Assembly (NCBI GenBank): GCA_025201705.1
Contig: MU617082.1
Span: 13,678-24,138 of the forward strand
Reading direction: 5' to 3'
DNA from: Dissophora ornata
Lineage: Eukaryota; Mortierellomycota; Mortierellomycetes; Mortierellales; Mortierellaceae
Length of the DNA stretch: 10,461 nucleotides
Every line of letters begins with the position of its first letter. The first letter of the stretch is position 1. The translations under genes and the position numbers were made by a program. This document shows, in pieces, positions 8,243 through 10,461 of this stretch. The notes under the pieces are model-generated. The model did not search any database. It worked only from the letters and a program-made list of their open reading frames with translations, and had not been told where the DNA came from.

Positions 8243-8501
8243 CTATTCTGTTCAATACAAAATCTATAAAAACTCTATTCCAAATAATTTATTTTTGCTG
8301 CTCATCTGCTGGTAGAAAGAATCGAAGGTATCGACGGTATCGTTTGCATGCACGATGGCTTTAGGCCCTCGAGGAGGATGCAAGAGTGAGGAGCGAGGTG
8401 ATGGAGATAAAGAGAAGAAGCACGCAATCAAAAAGTGTGTGAGTGTGATTTTCAACGCGTGGAGAATAGAGTTTTTATAAATTTTGTATTGAACAGAATA
8501 G
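8243..8501. mobile_element. MITE-like element with 38-bp terminal inverted repeats
   Basis: Positions 8243-8280 (starting CTATTCTGTTCAATACAAAA) recur inverted at 8464-8501 with a single mismatch (C/T in the AAATCTATAAA part). The 183-bp interior has no coding potential that I can recognise. The length (259 bp), the AT-rich arms and the lack of genes fit a miniature inverted-repeat element. The neighbouring bases beyond TT/AA do not match, and no target duplication is clear, so the parent family is unknown. Confidence 0.75.
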
Positions 8502-8515
8502 AAGGACCCCCTCCC

Positions 8516-8550
8516 TTCGACATGGCGTTCATTTTGAACGCTTTGTCGAA
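8516..8550. repeat. Interrupted palindrome
   Basis: TTCGACA at 8516-8522 pairs with TGTCGAA at 8544-8550, and CGTTCA at 8526-8531 pairs with TGAACG at 8535-8540. A 3-base mismatch lies between the two stems and a 3-base loop is at the tip. Function unknown. Confidence 0.65.
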
Positions 8551-8552
8551 TG

Positions 8553-8572
8553 TGTACAGTACTTACTGTACA
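8553..8572. repeat. Perfect 9-bp palindrome with CT spacer
   Basis: TGTACAGTA (8553-8561) and TACTGTACA (8564-8572) are exact reverse complements around CT. It follows the previous palindrome by two bases and lies in the 5' flank of the pogo-type gene. It could be part of a transposon end or a binding site; nothing in the sequence decides. Confidence 0.7.
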
Positions 8573-8815
8573 GAGGAACGACTTTTTTTGAGATGATAGT
8601 CCAGGAAAAATCTTTTCCGAAGCGCGCGCATTGTCGGATAGACGACTTTTTTCCTCTTCCGGATTTGGACATTGGTCTGCATTTTAAGGGACCCTTCCTC
8701 ACAAATACATTCACCACATCTGGCCGAAAAAAAAAACGAATCGCCTCTTCTCGAAAACCCTCCACCAATCCACCAACCCACCAACCAGTCCGTTATCGTA
8801 AATATTCCAACCAAC
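8573..8815 (+). other. 5' flank of the pogo-type transposase gene
   Basis: The stretch has T-runs at 8582-8588 and 8646-8651, each after GACGA/CGA, an A-run at about 8725-8735, and a C/A-rich leader (repeated CCAACC and CCACC) just before the ATG at 8816. It presumably holds the element's promoter and left end. The left terminal repeat cannot be assigned because the right end of the element is outside the window. Confidence 0.35.
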
Positions 8816-9064
8816 ATGAATCCATCCCCAAGTACCGCAGACTTCAGATATGAGTATCCCCCTTCTTCCGCAATGCTGGGTGTAAGGCAGGGAATACCCT
8901 CGAAAACAGGGTCGATTCTCAAGGCAAGCTATACCCATCAGTCGTCGAAGTCAACAAAGGCTTCGATACTCAAGTCTGACACACGTCGGGAGTCGCGCCA
9001 CTGGGAATCGCAGCATTTCAAAGTTAGGAGACCAGGTTTTCCTGACGTCTCCTTGTTGAATCCG

Positions 9065-9112
9065 GAGCCTGGTGGCCCGCCATCGGAGCCTCGTGGCCCG
9101 CCATCAGAGCCT
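9065..9112 (+). repeat. 21-bp in-frame tandem repeat in the pogo gene
   Basis: GAGCCT-GTGGCCCGCCATC units begin at 9065 and 9086, with the start of a third at 9107. They encode repeated Glu-Pro-Gly/Arg-Gly-Pro-Pro-Ser. The unit length keeps the frame, so it changes only the length of the disordered N-terminal tail. Confidence 0.85.
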
Positions 9113-9168
9113 CCGTGGGATGCAATACATCAAGAGGAGACCGCACAGGCGGCATTTGACCCACAGAG

Positions 9169-9260
9169 GTAGATATCAGACAATTGCAAGAAAAATCCAT
9201 GCTGGCAGGTTTTAGGACGCGTTGTTGATATATAATCTATGTCCGTTTTATCCCTTCCAG
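9169..9260 (+). other. Intron of the pogo-type gene, bounded by a 9-bp direct repeat
   Basis: The donor is GTAGAT at 9169 and the acceptor is CTTCCAG ending at 9260. Removing it joins AG to C (Ser) and restores one frame from the N-terminal tail into the DNA-binding domain. GTAGATATC occurs at the first bases of the intron (9169-9177) and again just after the acceptor (9262-9270). Confidence 0.8.
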
Positions 9261-10461
9261 CGTAGATATCCATAAATCAGAGTCTTCAACATTCGCGACG
9301 TATCCAGAGCTACGTTCAAGTAGCCCTGCCATCTCCGATCCTGAATCTCGAAAACGCAGCAATAGCGAAACCGCTGAGCGAACAGATAGCCAGCCTAGGC
9401 GCAAGCGACCAAGAACAGCCGTTCAGTTGCAGAAGAAGTTAGATATCGTCAGTTATTGGGAGAATCATAAAAACCAGACCCTTCAGGATATAGGCCGCTA
9501 TTTCAAACTGCCTCGAACTACCGTCTATGGGATCATAAGCAGCAAGGACAACCTCAGGGCGATTGCAAAGAGCAAACCACGGGCTGCTTTGACCCTGGAG
9601 ACATCCCGTATGGTCGAATCTAGATTCCGCATCCTGGAGGAGCTCCTCATGGCCTGGTTCACGAATCTTAGGTCTCAGTACGTCCCAGTAACTGGCAAGA
9701 AATTAACTACACAAGCGTTCGAGATTCACAGAATGTTGTCTGGCGTACTGGCTGCACCGCTTCCAGCCTGCCTGTTCAGCTCCGGGTGGCTCAAGGGATT
9801 CAAAAAACGCCGGGGGATATCTCTCGGGACGATGAGGGGTGATACCACCGCAGCAGCTGGAGATGACATTGCGTCTTTGAGACATATCGATTTCCGCGAA
9901 AGTTTGGTCAAGTGCAAGATGGATAACGTTTACTCATGCGACGTTGCAAACATGTTTTTGCGTCCAATGCCCACCGCAGTCTTTCGGGACCAGCCTCCGC
10001 AGTCGGCACAGAGCAGAATGGATTCTTCTAGTGTATCGGTATTACTCTGTTGTAATGCAACCGGTTCAGACAGACTTCCTCCACTTACTCATGGTAAACA
10101 GAGTGAATGTTGTTTAAAGATATTGATAATGCCTAGAGATTACCGCAGCTGCTCATGTATTTTAATGTTGTTGCCAAACATTAGTCCGGCAAAGCGAGCC
10201 GAAATTCCGAACGGAGGATTACAATGGCAAGAGGATCCACGGCAGTGAAGAAGATTTAACGACTTCAATTTTCACGACATGGCTAAAAGAGTTCGACATG
10301 CGCCTAGATCGTGAGGTGGTTCTGCTCCTGGACAATACCATGTGGGATCTCACCAAAAGCCAGAGCGACTCCCCAAAATTCACATTAAGCAAAATCAAAC
10401 TTTCCAATATACCTTCGCAACTCACCGCTTCAGCGCCCATGAGCGCAGGCATTATCAGGAC

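Larger units (their letters stand above)
8816..10461 (+). pseudogene. Pogo/Tigger-type DDE transposase, one intron, frameshifted and cut by the window edge
   Basis: Exon 1 is 8816-9168 and exon 2 starts at 9261 (GT-AG intron of 92 nt); the frame then runs to a TGA at 10246-10248, giving 446 residues. Residues 1-117 are a disordered Ser/Pro-rich tail. A basic RRKRPR stretch precedes a CENP-B_N/psq-like helix-turn-helix at about 174-216 (KKLDIVSYWENH, LQDIGRYFKLPRTTV). A CENP-B-type HTH_Tnp_Tc5 domain follows at about 236-303 (RILEELLMAWF, FSSGWLKGFKKRRGIS). The DDE domain begins with YSCDVANMFLRPMPT (Asp codon 9940-9942) and VLLCCNATGSDRLPPL. After about 10150 the similarity fades, and it resumes in another frame with TTSIFTTWLKEF and VVLLLDN (second Asp at 10331-10333), running off the right edge. 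The ATG at 8816 is the first after a C/A-rich leader. The break suggests a dead copy; an extra intron is possible but I see no good splice pair. Confidence 0.85.

Noticed and set aside
7968..8315. Leu-rich 115-codon frame resembling a membrane helix
   Set aside because: The Leu run comes from the TTG microsatellite and surrounding CTG/TTG-rich DNA, which is the complement of a low-complexity Gln/Thr/Pro coding stretch.
8121..8572. Possible CRISPR-like or other regular repeat array
   Set aside because: The repeats are inverted and different from each other, not evenly spaced direct repeats, and the surroundings are eukaryotic.
1..10461. tRNA or rRNA genes
   Set aside because: No cloverleaf with A/B box motifs or conserved rRNA stretches was recognised on either strand by eye; no covariance search could be run.

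Overview
The window looks like nuclear DNA of a filamentous fungus, most likely an early-diverging (Mucoromycota, Mortierella-type) species. This is inferred from two housekeeping genes cut by many short GT-AG introns (86-138 nt, one of 318 nt), a pyrimidine-rich leader before a start codon, and decayed DNA transposons of the Harbinger and pogo/Tigger types. The species assignment is inference; no database was searched.

Positions 6-1339 (minus strand) hold a complete gene that is easy to miss because it is split into seven exons of 31-132 nt. Spliced, it gives a 158-residue, four-helix Sft2/Got1-type Golgi vesicle transport protein. It is transcribed away from a second complete gene at 2037-4837 (plus strand, eight exons, 693 residues), a long-chain acyl-CoA synthetase ending in Ala-Lys-Leu, a peroxisomal import signal. 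The two start codons face away from each other across about 700 bp, which must hold both promoters. Inside it is a pair of CCAAT boxes in inverted orientation, a GC-rich block and a pyrimidine-rich leader. A poly(A) signal follows the synthetase stop at once.

From about 4860 on, the window contains no intact host gene that I can support. About 500 bp of non-coding spacer is followed by a broken Harbinger (PIF/IS5-like, DDE_Tnp_4) transposase on the plus strand (5369-6467). Facing it on the minus strand is the broken Myb/SANT-type partner protein of such elements (6582 to about 8100). Both carry stops and frameshifts. Next comes a cluster of inverted repeats at 8121-8572: a 98-bp hairpin, a 259-bp element with 38-bp terminal inverted repeats, and two short palindromes. 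From 8816 to the right edge runs a pogo/Tigger-type transposase with one intron, CENP-B-type DNA-binding domains and a DDE domain broken by a frameshift near 10.15-10.25 kb; its 3' end is outside the window.

The left 4.9 kb is thus an ordinary divergent gene pair and the right 5.5 kb is a nest of transposon remnants. I see no convincing new biological system. The most useful items are the hidden Sft2 gene, the peroxisomal signal on the synthetase, the dyad in the shared promoter, the inverted-repeat cluster, and the intron flanked by a direct repeat in the pogo gene.
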